A stretch of DNA of 64,000 nt from Actinomortierella ambigua (Eukaryota; Mortierellomycota; Mortierellomycetes; Mortierellales; Mortierellaceae): assembly GCA_016098155.1 (NCBI GenBank), contig JAAAJB010000101.1, positions 1 through 64,000 on the forward strand. Reading direction: 5' to 3'. The notes beneath the pieces were generated by a model that did no database searches, was not told where the DNA came from, and saw only the letters and a program-made list of their open reading frames with translations. Shown one piece after another: positions 46,554 through 57,582 of this stretch (within the stretch, counting starts at the first letter, position 1; each line of letters opens with the position of its first letter). Both the position numbers and the translations under genes were made by a program.

Positions 46554-47010
46554 TGGTGATGGAAAGAAAGAGGAGGATGGTTGAGTGATGGAAGTAGTGA
46601 GAAAAGAAGAGAAGGAAAAAAGAAAGATGAAAATATATATACAACGAGGGGGGAAGAAAGTTGATGCTCCTCGCCGTTGTTCGTCGCCCTTCAATTTCCC
46701 CCATTTGACTGGACTGGACTGGACTGGACGAGGGGCGAGAGCGAGGACGGTCCTGCTGCTACTGCGTCGGCCGCACACGCGACGCGGGTGTTCTTTTTTT
46801 GTCATCTTTGTTCACGTGACTTAAACACACATCTCGAGGCAAGTGGAAGGAGCATGTTCATTACGTTCCCACAAAAAAAGACCCTTTTGCGCATCGAACG
46901 AGCTCGAGTCGACCAATTTCTCTCCGACCTTTGCTCTTCTGCACCGACACCTCCCTCCCTGGACATCCAGTCGTGACATTCCCTTCGCGCCTGCAACACA
47001 ACTCAAGAGC
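46554..47010. promoter_or_regulatory. Divergent promoter between the penta-EF-hand and LSM1 genes
   Basis: Two start codons face away across 457 bp. A perfect pentanucleotide run (about four GACTG units, 46707-46729) and a CT-rich stretch (46910-46985) next to the LSM1 start are the only marked features. Confidence 0.5.
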
Positions 47011-47949
47011 ATGGACAGCTTCCAGATCTTCACGACCTCCACCAGCCTTGTCGACAGCGTCGACAGTAAGTACTACTTTCCAGGGCGTCAGTTCGAAGCA
47101 TGGCTATTAATGAGGACCACGACCTCATCCACACCACAACATGGAATGTGAGTCCTAGAAAATATTGAAAACAGAAGCTTGCAACATTTACATTGTTTTC
47201 TTGAAAATAGAGAAACTGCTGGTAGTACTCAGAGACGGAAGGAAATTGATTGGTATTTTGCGCTCCTTCGACCAGTTTGGTAAGGGCTAGCACCACAACT
47301 GTTGACATTGGCTCGTCCCATTTTGTCCCACCACCGCAACTCTCGGCCTCATATTCAGGATGCTGGTCTCCAGGCATGCGGAAGGCTAAATTTCTTCCAC
47401 ATGATATCAGCAAAGACCAAGCACTTGATCGGGATAAGATCTTTCGACCCGCGATCGTCACTTTCTCACTGTCAAGTTTTCTTTCTAACATCAAACTACC
47501 TTCATCCCTCCACCTATACAAAATTAGCCAACCTCGTCCTTCAGGATACCATCGAACGGATATATGTCGGCGATGCCTATGGAGACATCCCTCGCGGCAT
47601 ATTTATTATTCGAGGAGAGAATGTTGTGCTTCTCGGGGAGATTGTAAGTATAATCTTTCCCTTTTTAGCTGCTGACTCTGTTGGTTGTCGTAATAATTGA
47701 AAGAACCGAATAAGACATACTCACCTTGTTGTTTACAAATAATTATCTCCGATTTTTCTCCTCGTGGGTGATTCCAAGGACCTGGACAAGGAAGACGAGT
47801 CCCCACTTAGGGAAGTACCTGTGGAAGAGATGCTGCAAATCCAGCGCGAGGAGATGGAAGCCAAGGTTCGCCGAGACAAACTCCGGAACAAGCTACTGCA
47901 CGAACATGGCTTCTCCGTTGACAATGCTGACTTTGGCGAGCAATATTAG
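47011..47949 (+). CDS. LSM1: Sm-like protein LSm1 (mRNA decapping activator)
   Basis: LSm1 is the signature subunit of the cytoplasmic LSm1-7 ring, which with Pat1 binds oligoadenylated mRNA 3' ends and promotes decapping. Four exons (47011-47065, 47211-47279, 47528-47643, 47779-47949) join with agreeing phases to give 136 residues. The Sm1 motif is [20 protein letters not shown] with [12 protein letters not shown]; the Sm2 motif is [17 protein letters not shown]. The LSm1-specific C-terminal helix follows ([19 protein letters not shown]), ending GEQY. The length equals that of the human protein. The intron positions split the Sm fold at common sites. Confidence 0.95.
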
Positions 47950-48319
47950 AAGAAGCAACGCGCGCCTAGGCAACCACTCCATTAAAACAGCTCAAACAAG
48001 CACAATTCAGGATATCGATACATTTTTTTTTGATACTAATCAACCATACCTTTAACCTGCAATGGACTCACGGTGATCACGATCGGAATTGGATCAATTA
48101 AACCCGAGGGTATGAAGCTCAGATGTGTAACCAACATCCAGGAGATACAAAGTCGTTAACAAGTTTTCTGCACAGACCTTTTCGCACTTGCAGTTTCGAA
48201 GGATCTCTCAAATCTCAGAGGGGATGGAACGAAGTCTATGGCAGTGAGAGAATAAGCGTTGAGGTAGTTGTCTAGCAGCAAAGAAAGTAACAAATACTAA
48301 GATAGGGACTGGGGACCAA

Positions 48320-49380
48320 AAAGAGCGATATCGAGGCGATCACATCATACACCAAAGTGGCAGAGCATGGTATCGCAGGAGCACAAGTCAGAAATGGAGC
48401 GTGGTGTATGAACAAGGAAGAGGTGTCCAACAAAACCATGCCGAGGCTTTCAATGGTTCGTCAAAACCGCGGAATAAGGGGTGGGTATCAACACAATGCA
48501 CCCTTGGGATATACTACATGGGCGAGGTGTTGAGCGAAGCCATGTCGAGGCAGCCAGGTGGCTCTCCTTGCCAGCAACTCAAGATAATGCAATCGTGCAG
48601 TTCAAGCTCGAGCTGTTTTACCAATGCGGAGAGGGTGTTGAGCAAGATGATGATAAGGCGCTCTGGTGATTCACCAAAGCGGTAGAGCACGGGGATACTT
48701 GGCGCAGCGCAACATTGCATGGGTGTAGGATCGAGGACTGGGATTTGAAAAGATTCACGTAGAGGCTTTCCTGTGGCTCTCCATGGCTACAGCTCAAGAC
48801 GATGCTACTCCGCCAGTTCGTACTCGGGTCCAAGTATGAGCTTGGCCAAGGGTCGATCAGAGCTATTCTGATGCAATGAAGGGGTTCGCCAAGTCAGTCG
48901 ACCAAGTACATCCAGGCGCTCAAAACGGCATTGGCCGGATCTACGATTATGATCAGGGGGTCAACTACAGCTGTCATTTGGTCTTTCTTTACTATGGTCG
49001 AGCCGCAGAGCAAATATTGCTCAACTCGCTTCCATGAACTAGCTCGGTCAAGGGACCGAACCTGGCGGCGAGGCGGCGGCCCTTCGTCTGTTTCGAGAAG
49101 CAATTTAATAAGAAGAGCCAAGCTCTCACCTTTACTTCGAATAGCTGATCAGTGGCGATTACCTTGAAGGACAGGCCAAGTTCGATGCCTCAGATGTCGT
49201 CCTAGTGAACCGTGGAGGATCTGAGTCAGGATATGCAGCAGCTCAGCACGACCTAGGGTAGCTGGACGCAAATGGCAAGGGCATCGTTTCCGATGTGAAG
49301 GAGGCGTTGGAGTGATACAGCAATGCTGCTGTTCAAGGCAACACGTTGGCCGAGAACAGGATGAAGTCCTTTGAAGGACT
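48320..49380 (+). pseudogene. Decayed kinase-Sel1 gene (Sel1 part only)
   Basis: Sel1 units can be followed through frame changes: SDIEAITSYTKVAEHG, VYEQGRGVQQNHAEAF, GEVLSEAMSRQPGG, YQCGEGVEQDDDKAL, and at the end VKEALE*YSNAAVQG with LAENRMKSFEG. The ending corresponds to the C-terminus of the two genes at 50040 and 53910 (VKEALVWYGKAAAQG). Stops and frameshifts are numerous and no kinase domain is found upstream; only an ATGGACTCA near 48061 recalls a first exon. The interval 47950-48319 holds no other feature. Confidence 0.75.
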
Positions 49381-50039
49381 CGAGAAACAAATACTACGGA
49401 TTATTTGTGCATTTGTCACCTTTCTACACTCACGGGCTTCTTGCTTACCTGTATGGCCATGGGCCTCTTCGTCGCTGTCAAACTCGTGGACGAATTTAGT
49501 CTGATTACACTTTACATAGTATAATCCAATTTTCAATCAAAGCAACCGCAATACCCCTTCAATGAAGATGTGGTACGAACGGAGGGAGAGAGTACGATTG
49601 TCATTCGCTTGACAAGCCTAGATACTCCCGGACTGTGGAGCCGAGGCCTGTATATCCTGAGATTGGGATTTAACACCATGAACAGTTGGAGTGTGCATGT
49701 CTTTGGCAAGAAATCCTTCCAGTTTAAGTCGGTGGGATGGTCCTCGAAGGGTGATTTTCTTTTTGTTTCACGCATTGCACCCCGACCCTAGAAAGAGTAT
49801 GAACGTCGGAAATCCTCTCAAGATTGAAGTGACGTTGACTCTATTAGGATAAACTCATTTTTCACCAGCCTCAAGAAGGTAGCCGCTGTATGCGCAACCA
49901 AAAGATGTTGCCAAAAAGAGTTTTAACAATGGTCGAGAAATGTTCGTGTAACAACCCACCAGTGACGTCGACCAACCTTGATGATGGTTTTCTCATCTCG
50001 CACAAAGTTCATTCCGTTCCATCATCTCTCTACCACTCA
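49381..50039. other. Intergenic region upstream of the kinase-Sel1 gene at 50040
   Basis: A 73-codon plus-strand frame at 49570-49791 has balanced composition but no recognised motif. The remainder is the promoter of the next gene. No repeat is seen. Confidence 0.4.
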
Positions 50040-53000
50040 ATGGATTCGACGCCTGCAAGATCCTTCGGAAGAGTAAGAAAGTATTTGAGTGTATGAAGCC
50101 CCATCGACACTTCAGCGAGTGCACTCTTACCCATTAGTTATTGTTTTTTTTTCTTTCCCAATTGGATATCTAGCAATCCCTACTCGTTCTAGGCAGGTCG
50201 CTTGGCGCAGGTGCCTTTGGCTCTGTCCACGAGGCACGATGGGGTAACCAGCCCTGTGCCGCCAAGATGTTTTTCTTCAACCAGTCTGACGTCCACCAAC
50301 AGACCATCGACAAGGAGGTCTCCCTGCTCCAGAAGCTCCGCTACCGCCATATCATCCAGTTTTACCGAACCCACGAAGAGGACGGTCGCATCTACCTCCT
50401 TATGGAGCTGGCAGAGAGAGGGAGTCTTGGGCGTGCTATTGCCAAGGGTGAAGTCGCCGATTGGCCAACCAAGATACGACTCGCCCACGAGATTGCCCAA
50501 GGTCTCGCTTACATGCACCAAGAGAATGTCCTCCATCGCGATCTCAAGAGTGCGAACGTGCTCCTGACCAGGCACATGGAGGTCAAGTTGGCCGACTTTG
50601 GACTTGCCAAGGTTCAGTCGATGACAATTGGGGCATCCATGTCTAGCGAAAATGGGGGGTTGAAGGGCACGCTGCGATGGATTGCGCCCGAGCTCCTGCT
50701 TTCCGACAAACCTGTGTACACAGCCAAGTCGGACGTGTATGCACTGGGCGTTGTAATGTGGGAGTTGGCAGCCGGTTGTACGCGACCCTTCAAGAGCCAA
50801 GACAACGATGCTTTGGTCGCTCTGGCCGTCGGAAGAGGTAGTCGTGAGCAGTTGCCAGACGACACACCACCCTTTTACGGTGACCTCGTGGAGCGCTGCT
50901 GGCATCAGGATGCAGCACAACGACCGGAAGCGAGCGAGGTCGTCTTGTTTCACGAACAACCTACCGAGGTGTCTGATGATGACGAGGATAAGAGCTTTGT
51001 TGATATCACTGAGAGCGTGATGAATCTGTCGATGTTCGAAGGTGACTCTGAGAGCACGCTTGTTTCCAAAGCCCCTCCCGAAGGCCACGACAACTATGTA
51101 GGCCAATTGCCGCCCGCTGGCGATGATGTGGTGGAATACTTCAGCTCGAGTGCGAAGCGTGGAAATCTTGATGCACAGGTCTTTCTCGGATGGTTTTATG
51201 GCACTGGACGAGGTGTCATTAGGAACTACAAGGAGGCCCTCTGGTGGTATCGCCAAGCCGCCGAACGCGGGCACACGATGGCACAGTTCTGTCTGGGGCG
51301 CATGTACGAGCAAGGCCAAGTTGCTGGTTCCGGTGATGCGATGGCTGTACCATGGTATCGACGAGCTTCGAATGGTGGGAGTGCTAAAGCACAGCTCAGA
51401 CTTGGAGTGATGTATTCCGAAGGCCGTGGCGTCAAGCAGGATGATATCGAAGCCTCTCACTGGCTTCGCCTGGCAGCCGATCAGGGAATCGTCGAGGCTC
51501 AATCAACCATTGGTGCGTGGTACTCTCTAGGCCGTGGTGTTGCTCAAAACGACGCCGAGGCATTAAAGTGGCTCACCAAGGCAGCAGAACAAGGGAATGC
51601 TCTTGCACAATTCTACCTCGCCACCATGTACGACCAAGGGCGAGGAGTCGAGCAGTCTGACGTCAAGGCGGCCAAATGGTACACCCTGGCAGCAGAACAA
51701 GGCGATCTTGTTTCACAATGTAACCTTGGGCTGATGTATGAATATGGACGAGGAGTCGAGCAGAGCTCTGCCGAGGCCATCAAATTGTTCTACGGTGCAG
51801 CGCTGCGAGGTTATGAAGATGCACAGTTCAGCCTTGGGTGGATGCACTTTGGAGGGCGAGGAGTCGAGCAGAGCTATGTCGAGGCAGCCAGGTGGTACAA
51901 AATGGCAGCCGAGCGAGGGCATCTAGTGGCCCAAACCAACCTTGGGCTTATGCATCAAGAGGGAAAAGGTGTCCCACAAAGTCATAGTGAAGCTCTCCGG
52001 TGGTTCACCATGGCAGCAGAGCGTGAAAGCTTGGCGGCATATCACAACCTTGGAGTTGTTTACCTTTATGGGTTGGCAGTCGAGCAGAGCGATACCAAGG
52101 CGTTCGAGTATCTCAGCAAGGCAGCGACTGGAGGGAACGAAGACGCGAAGGCCCTGCTTAGACTGTTGCACGAACAGGGACGAGGAGTACAACAAAACCA
52201 TGATGAGGTCGTCGAGGAAGCCAATTCAAGCAATACTTCTGCACAGACCCACCTTGGGCAGATGCAAGGCCAAGAACATGGGGTCGAGCAGAACGACACC
52301 GATACGGTCGCATCGCTCACCAAGGCAGCAATCCAAGGAGACAGCATAGCACAATGCAACCTTGCGACACATTATGAACATGGAAGAGGCGTCCCAAAAG
52401 ACTATATCGAGGCTATCAAGTGGTACACCAAGTCGGCGGTTCAAGGGTATGCCACTGCACAGAGTCATCTCGGGATGATGTATGAAAATGGTCAAGGAGT
52501 CGAGCAGAGCTATTCCGAGGCGATGAGGTGGTACACCAAGTCAGCGGACCAAGGATTTCCGGGTGCACAAAACAACATTGGCCGGATGTACGATTATGGC
52601 CAAGGCTGTGAGCAGAGTAGTCATTTGGCCCTCCTTTGGTACGGCCGAGCCGCCGAGCAGCAGGACGTGCATGCACTGTTTAACATGGCATCCATTTACC
52701 ACCTTGGTCTCGGGGTTGATCATGAGCACATCAAGGCTCTTGGCTTATTTCAACAAGCAAGTCAGAAGGGGGAACCAAACTCTCCCCTTCACATCAAATG
52801 GCTGACCAGTGACGACTACTTTGACGGACGAGACGAATTTGGCGACTCTGATATCGTCTCCATCACCCGCAGGGGAGCCGAGCTAGGATATGCAGCGGCT
52901 CAGCAAGGCCTGGGGCGACTATACGAAAGTGGTCATGGTGTCGTGTCGGATGTGAAGGAGGCGTTGGTGTGGTACGGCAAGGCTGCTGCCCAAGGTCACA

Positions 53001-53047
53001 CGATTGCAGAGCTCAGAATGAATGCCCTCGGCGGATCCAAGGAATAA
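50040..53047 (+). CDS. TKL-type protein kinase fused to about 16 Sel1-like repeats
   Basis: Exon 1 (50040-50072) encodes MDSTPARSFGR; after a 101-bp intron (gtaaga...tag) exon 2 (50174-53047) gives 968 residues in total. Kinase landmarks are the loop LGRSLGAGAFGSV (Gly22, Gly24, Gly27), Lys42, Glu59 in helix C, HRD at 132-134, DFG at 152-154, LRWIAPELL and SDVYALGVVMWEL. All are intact, so it should be active. The kinase domain ends near residue 270; an acidic linker follows, then about 16 Sel1 units to the end. It shares exon 1 type and C-terminus (DVKEALVWYGKAAAQGH) with the next gene, forming a subfamily distinct from the MEANLAN-type genes. The kinase is presumably soluble and signalling; its target is unknown. 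Confidence 0.88.
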
Positions 53048-53909
53048 AGCCGATGCCGTCACTTTCTTTTTATCTTCTTTCAACACCCCATCCTCATGAT
53101 GCTCATCGATGACCATGGACCGTTCCGTGTGCATCTGACAATACTTTCTACCCTATCAGTAGACACCATGAATGAACCATTCAGTTTATCTCAGTAGCTG
53201 TGAGAGTGCATGAAGAAGGGTCGTCTATTATAAAAATCGATCTGGACCCAGTCTGGAATTGATGAGTGGGTAAAGTGCAGGATTTCATTGCTTGTTTTTT
53301 TTCCCAAGCTTCATTGACTCGATTGGTTGATACTTAAAATGAATTCGACATTACAAGAGTACTGGAGGCAAGCCTATGTTTTCCAGAAGTTGTCGGGCAA
53401 AACCGGCCATCCTATAAAGTAACTGCACTGGCGAGAGATATGATTATCCGGCTTCCACGAGAGCGGTTAGGCCGCACGGGCTACTCTTTCGGGGATATGG
53501 ACTACCTGAGATCCTTCGTGGGTAAATGAGAAGCGAAATGCATGGTAGAGAGTGCATGCTGTCGATATGATCTCCTACTGCCTTAGAGCATGGAACTAGC
53601 CACTATCGGCCATGTAAAGACATTTCAAAGGCAGGGCAGCTGCACTATAAGCGTCTGTTCGTTTGGGGCTTGAGTGGCAAGTACATGGAGGTACAGTACA
53701 CGAAATGAGGGAGGTACTCTTTTCAGCGTCCTCAGTGAAAACCCAATGTTGTACATCTCTAAACACCACGTTTGTGTTCAGACCAAATTCTCCGAGGAAC
53801 ACACAAATGAGCTGAACACAATGTACAGAAGAAAGCCATCTCGCATTCATCCCATCCCCCCAACATTCCCATCTCTCTTCCCTCATCATCTCATCCTCTG
53901 CACGACTCA
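53048..53909. other. Intergenic region between tandem kinase-Sel1 genes
   Basis: No gene is supported. The frame at 53596-54000 on the minus strand overlaps the next gene's first exon and has no motif. Short stretches resemble the region after the next gene (56734-57300), for example GAGAAGCGAAATG near 53530 and near 57220, which points to duplication of whole gene units. Confidence 0.5.
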
Positions 53910-56733
53910 ATGGATTCATCTTTAGCGAAACCTTCAATAACGGTAAGAAGGAAGTCAACCAGGGAGGATCTATCTCCATGAAAGCCAGTAAAATTCTCAT
54001 ACCATCCTATTTTTACACGCCCTATTCTTCTACAACGGGCTACACTAGCACACCTTGCTCGTCCTAGGAAGATCTCTTGGAGCCGGTGCCTTTGGCGCTG
54101 TCCACGAAGCTCGCTGGGGAAACCAGCCATGTGCCGCCAAGACGTTCTTCTTGAACCAGTCCGACTTTGATCTACAGTCCATCCAGAAGGAAGTCTCCCT
54201 CCTGCAGAAACTTCGTCATCGCCACATTGTCCAGTTCTATAGGACTCACGAAGAATACGGCCGAATCTATCTCCTCATGGAGCTAGCTGAGAAGGGTAGC
54301 CTTTCACGGGCCATTTCCAAGGGTGACATTGCTACTGATGACTGGACGACCAAGATGCGTCTCGCTCATGAGATTGCACAGGGTCTCGCGTTCATGCACC
54401 AAGAAGGGTTCATCCACCGTGATCTCAAGAGTGCCAATGTGCTTCTGACGAAGCATATGGAGGCCAAATTGGCCGACTTTGGACTGGCCAAGGCACGCAC
54501 ATTGACCGGCGCGGCATCCAAAACAGGCGGACCATCCGGTGGGCTCAGAGGGACGCTGCGATGGATTGCTCCTGAGCTCCTGTTTGCCGACAAGCCTGCG
54601 TATTCGGCCAAGTCGGATGTCTATGCACTTGGGATGGTGATGTGGGAACTGGCGGCCAGTTGCACCATTCCTTTCAAGGGCCTAGACAACGATGCGCTGG
54701 TTGCTCTCGCTGTCGGGCGAGGCCATCGTGAGCGCTTACCAGGCGACACTCCGGCTGGATATCGCGATTTTGTAGAGCGTTGTTGGCACCAAGATCCATC
54801 GGAACGAATCGGTGCGAACGAGGTTGTTCTTGTGCAAGAGACTGCGGCGGACGATAGCACCTTCGATGATGACTTGGAAACAGTGGACCTGAGCATCTGC
54901 CTATCAGATATGACGCTTGGCTTCAGCTCCAACGACATTGACAAAGACACACTTGATCAGACGCTGAATCCAGAGGGTGATGCTGGGTATGTAGGCCACT
55001 TGCCACCCTCCGACGACGACGTGGTTGCCTATTTCTCCATGTCCGCCAAGCAAGGCAATCGCGATGCACAGCTGTTTCTTGGCTGGATGTTCAGCCATGG
55101 CCACGGTGTCAAGAAGAGCGAGAAGGACTCGCTTTGGTGGTACCACCAGGCTGCAGACCATGGCCATGCAATTGCACAGCTCCGACTCGGCGGGATGGCC
55201 GAGAAAGGCGAGGGCGTCGAAGCTAGTGACGCTCTAGCTATAGCGTGGTACCGTCGGTCAGCGAATGGCGGTAGCTCAAGGGCGCAATTCAAGCTAGGTA
55301 TGATGCATGTCGACGGCCGTGGTGTCAGGCAGGACGATGACGAAGCAGCCCGATGGTTTTTCATGGCCGCCGAGCAAGGACATGACGGGGCTCAGACGAT
55401 GCTCGGTAACTGGTACTCTCTTGGTCGACACTTTATTCAAGATGATGCTGAGGCTGCAAAGTGGTTCAGCAAGGCAGCCGATCGAGGCAACGGCGAGGCG
55501 CAATTCAATCTTGGGCTTATGCTCGCACAAGGACGTGGGATTGAGCGAGACGAAAGCGAGGCGCTCAAGTGGTTCATCAAGACAGCTGATCAACAGAGCA
55601 CGGCTGCGCAATGCAACGTTGGCTTCATGTACCTGAATGGGCAAGGTGCCGAGCAGAGCGATGTCGAGGCTGCCAGTTGGTTCACAAAGGCTGCTGTTCG
55701 AGGGGACCCAGTGGCGCAGTGCAATCTTGCCCTCATGTACGCAGACGGTCGAGGAGTGGAGAAGAATGACGTAGAGGCATCTTTATGGTACGCTATGTCA
55801 GCTTCTCAAGGGAACATGATGGCACAGCACAACCTTGGAATCAGGTACGAAAGTGGACTTGGTGTCGAGAAGGATGACGTCGAAGCCGCGAAGTGGTACA
55901 CCAAGGCGATGGAGCAAGGGTCCGCGCTGGCACAGTGTAGCCTTGCGCGGATGACCGAATTTGGGCAAGGTGTCGAGAAAAGCCCAGTCGAGGCGTTCAA
56001 GCTGTACTTGGCGGCAGCGGAACAGGGTGAAGCGGATGCACAGCGCAATGTTGGGATGTATGATCAGGAACAAGGAGTCGAGCAGAGCGATGTCGAGGCT
56101 TCTCGATGGAACCCTCAGGCGGCGGATCCAGGGTACGCAATCGCTCAGCTGAACGTTGGAATGGCGTATGAATTTGGCAACGGAGTGGAGCAGAACTATC
56201 CTGAGGCGGCCAAGTGGGTCACCAAGGCAGCCAAGAGAGGATTCGCAAGTGCTCTAAACTACCTTGGCCGACTGTACGATCTAGGCATTGGTGTGGACCA
56301 GAACGATCGTTTGGCATTCCTCTGGTATAGTCGAGGAGCCGCGCAGCAAGACATAAATTCGCAGTACAATCTCGCGTCTCTGTATGAGCTTGGTCTCGGG
56401 GTTGATCCTAACAGGGAGGAGGCCCTTCGCCTGTTTCGAGAGGCTCGTCGACAAGGCGATTTGCTCTCTCCTTTTCACATCGAATGGCTGACTAGCGGCG
56501 ACTATCTAGAAGGACGAGATAGATTCGGTGCATCGGATGTCGTTTCGATTTGTCTGAGAGGAGCCGAGCAAGGATATGCAGCAGCTCAACATGGGCTAGC
56601 GCGGCTGTACGAAAAAGGTGTGGGTGTCCCGATGGATGCGAAGGAGGCGTTGGTGTGGTACAGCAAGGCTGCTGCTCAAGGTCATATGTTTGCAGAGTAT
56701 AGAATGAAGGTGCTCAGCGGAACCGAGGATTAA
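53910..56733 (+). CDS. TKL-type protein kinase fused to about 16 Sel1-like repeats
   Basis: Exon 1 (53910-53942, MDSSLAKPSIT) and exon 2 (54049-56733) give 905 residues, tandem to the gene at 50040 and of the same subfamily. The kinase motifs are intact: LGRSLGAGAFGAV, CAAKTFF, QKEVSLLQKLRHRH, IHRDLKSANVLL, DFGLAKA, LRWIAPELL and SDVYALGMVMWEL. One Sel1 unit late in the protein (AQRNVGMYDQEQGVEQ) has lost a residue, and the next one replaces its usual WY with WNP, so the solenoid may be kinked there. The C-terminus (DAKEALVWYSKAAAQGH) is complete. Confidence 0.88.
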
Positions 56734-57582
56734 GTAAACTGTGATACTTTGTGTTTGTCTTTATTAAGAACTCGCGGGCCTCCTGATGCTCATAATGACC
56801 ATGAAACGTTTCGTTGTTTTTACCCATTTTTTTGGTAGAACCCGTGGATGTATTCAATGGGTCGTGTAACTGTGAGAGTAGCGAATAGTGAGGGTCGTCT
56901 TTCTGTTGAGAACCAAGGATATCCTTCGCGTGCTAAGGCTTTCTTCAGCTAAGAAAAACACGATTGGGGACCTAGCTTGGAGTACGTGTTGATAACCTGC
57001 GTGGCTTCATTGTTTTTATGTCGCTCAAACTTCTTTGGCTCAATTTGGTTTACGCCTGTAATAAAACACCTACGATCCTTAACGACTTTATCAAGGTGAT
57101 CGAGGCCTGCAGGCTATAGGTGACGGTGGGATGGGCGGTTACTCGGTTTCCCGAGAGTGACTCAAGGAGAAAGGCCTTCTTGCAGAGAAGATATGTGTAT
57201 AAAGGTCCCGTGATAGTACATGAGAAGCGAAATGTATTGTAGAGAGTTCGTGCTGTCGATATGATTTCCTGCTGTCCGATAGCATGGGCTGGATCTTAGG
57301 ATATATGTCCGCACTCTGTGTGTCCGAAACTAGGCACGCACTTGTGCATTCCAAATGACTTTTCCTGTCCCTTGAGGCTCATGAAGGAAGTCGTAAGCTC
57401 CACCACGGCTCAGCCTACCTTACCACTTAGCACATCAATAAAGAACATTACAATATCCATTTTGCTCCCTGCAACGTGCGTGTCACCATGAGTGGTGACG
57501 TTGCGAGGACAAAATAGAATCAGCATACATTCATTTCCCTACCTGATCATTCCCCCATCTCACCTCTCCATTTCGCCACTCG
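56734..57582. other. Intergenic region between tandem kinase-Sel1 genes
   Basis: No gene is supported. It resembles parts of 53048-53600, as expected of a duplicated 3' flank. The last 100 bp form the promoter of the next gene, with CATTCATTTCC and CT-rich stretches. Confidence 0.5.

Noticed and set aside
50189..51502. Minus-strand 437-codon open frame opposite the kinase-Sel1 gene at 50040
   Set aside because: The plus strand encodes a complete kinase with all motifs; the minus frame is a shadow without domains.
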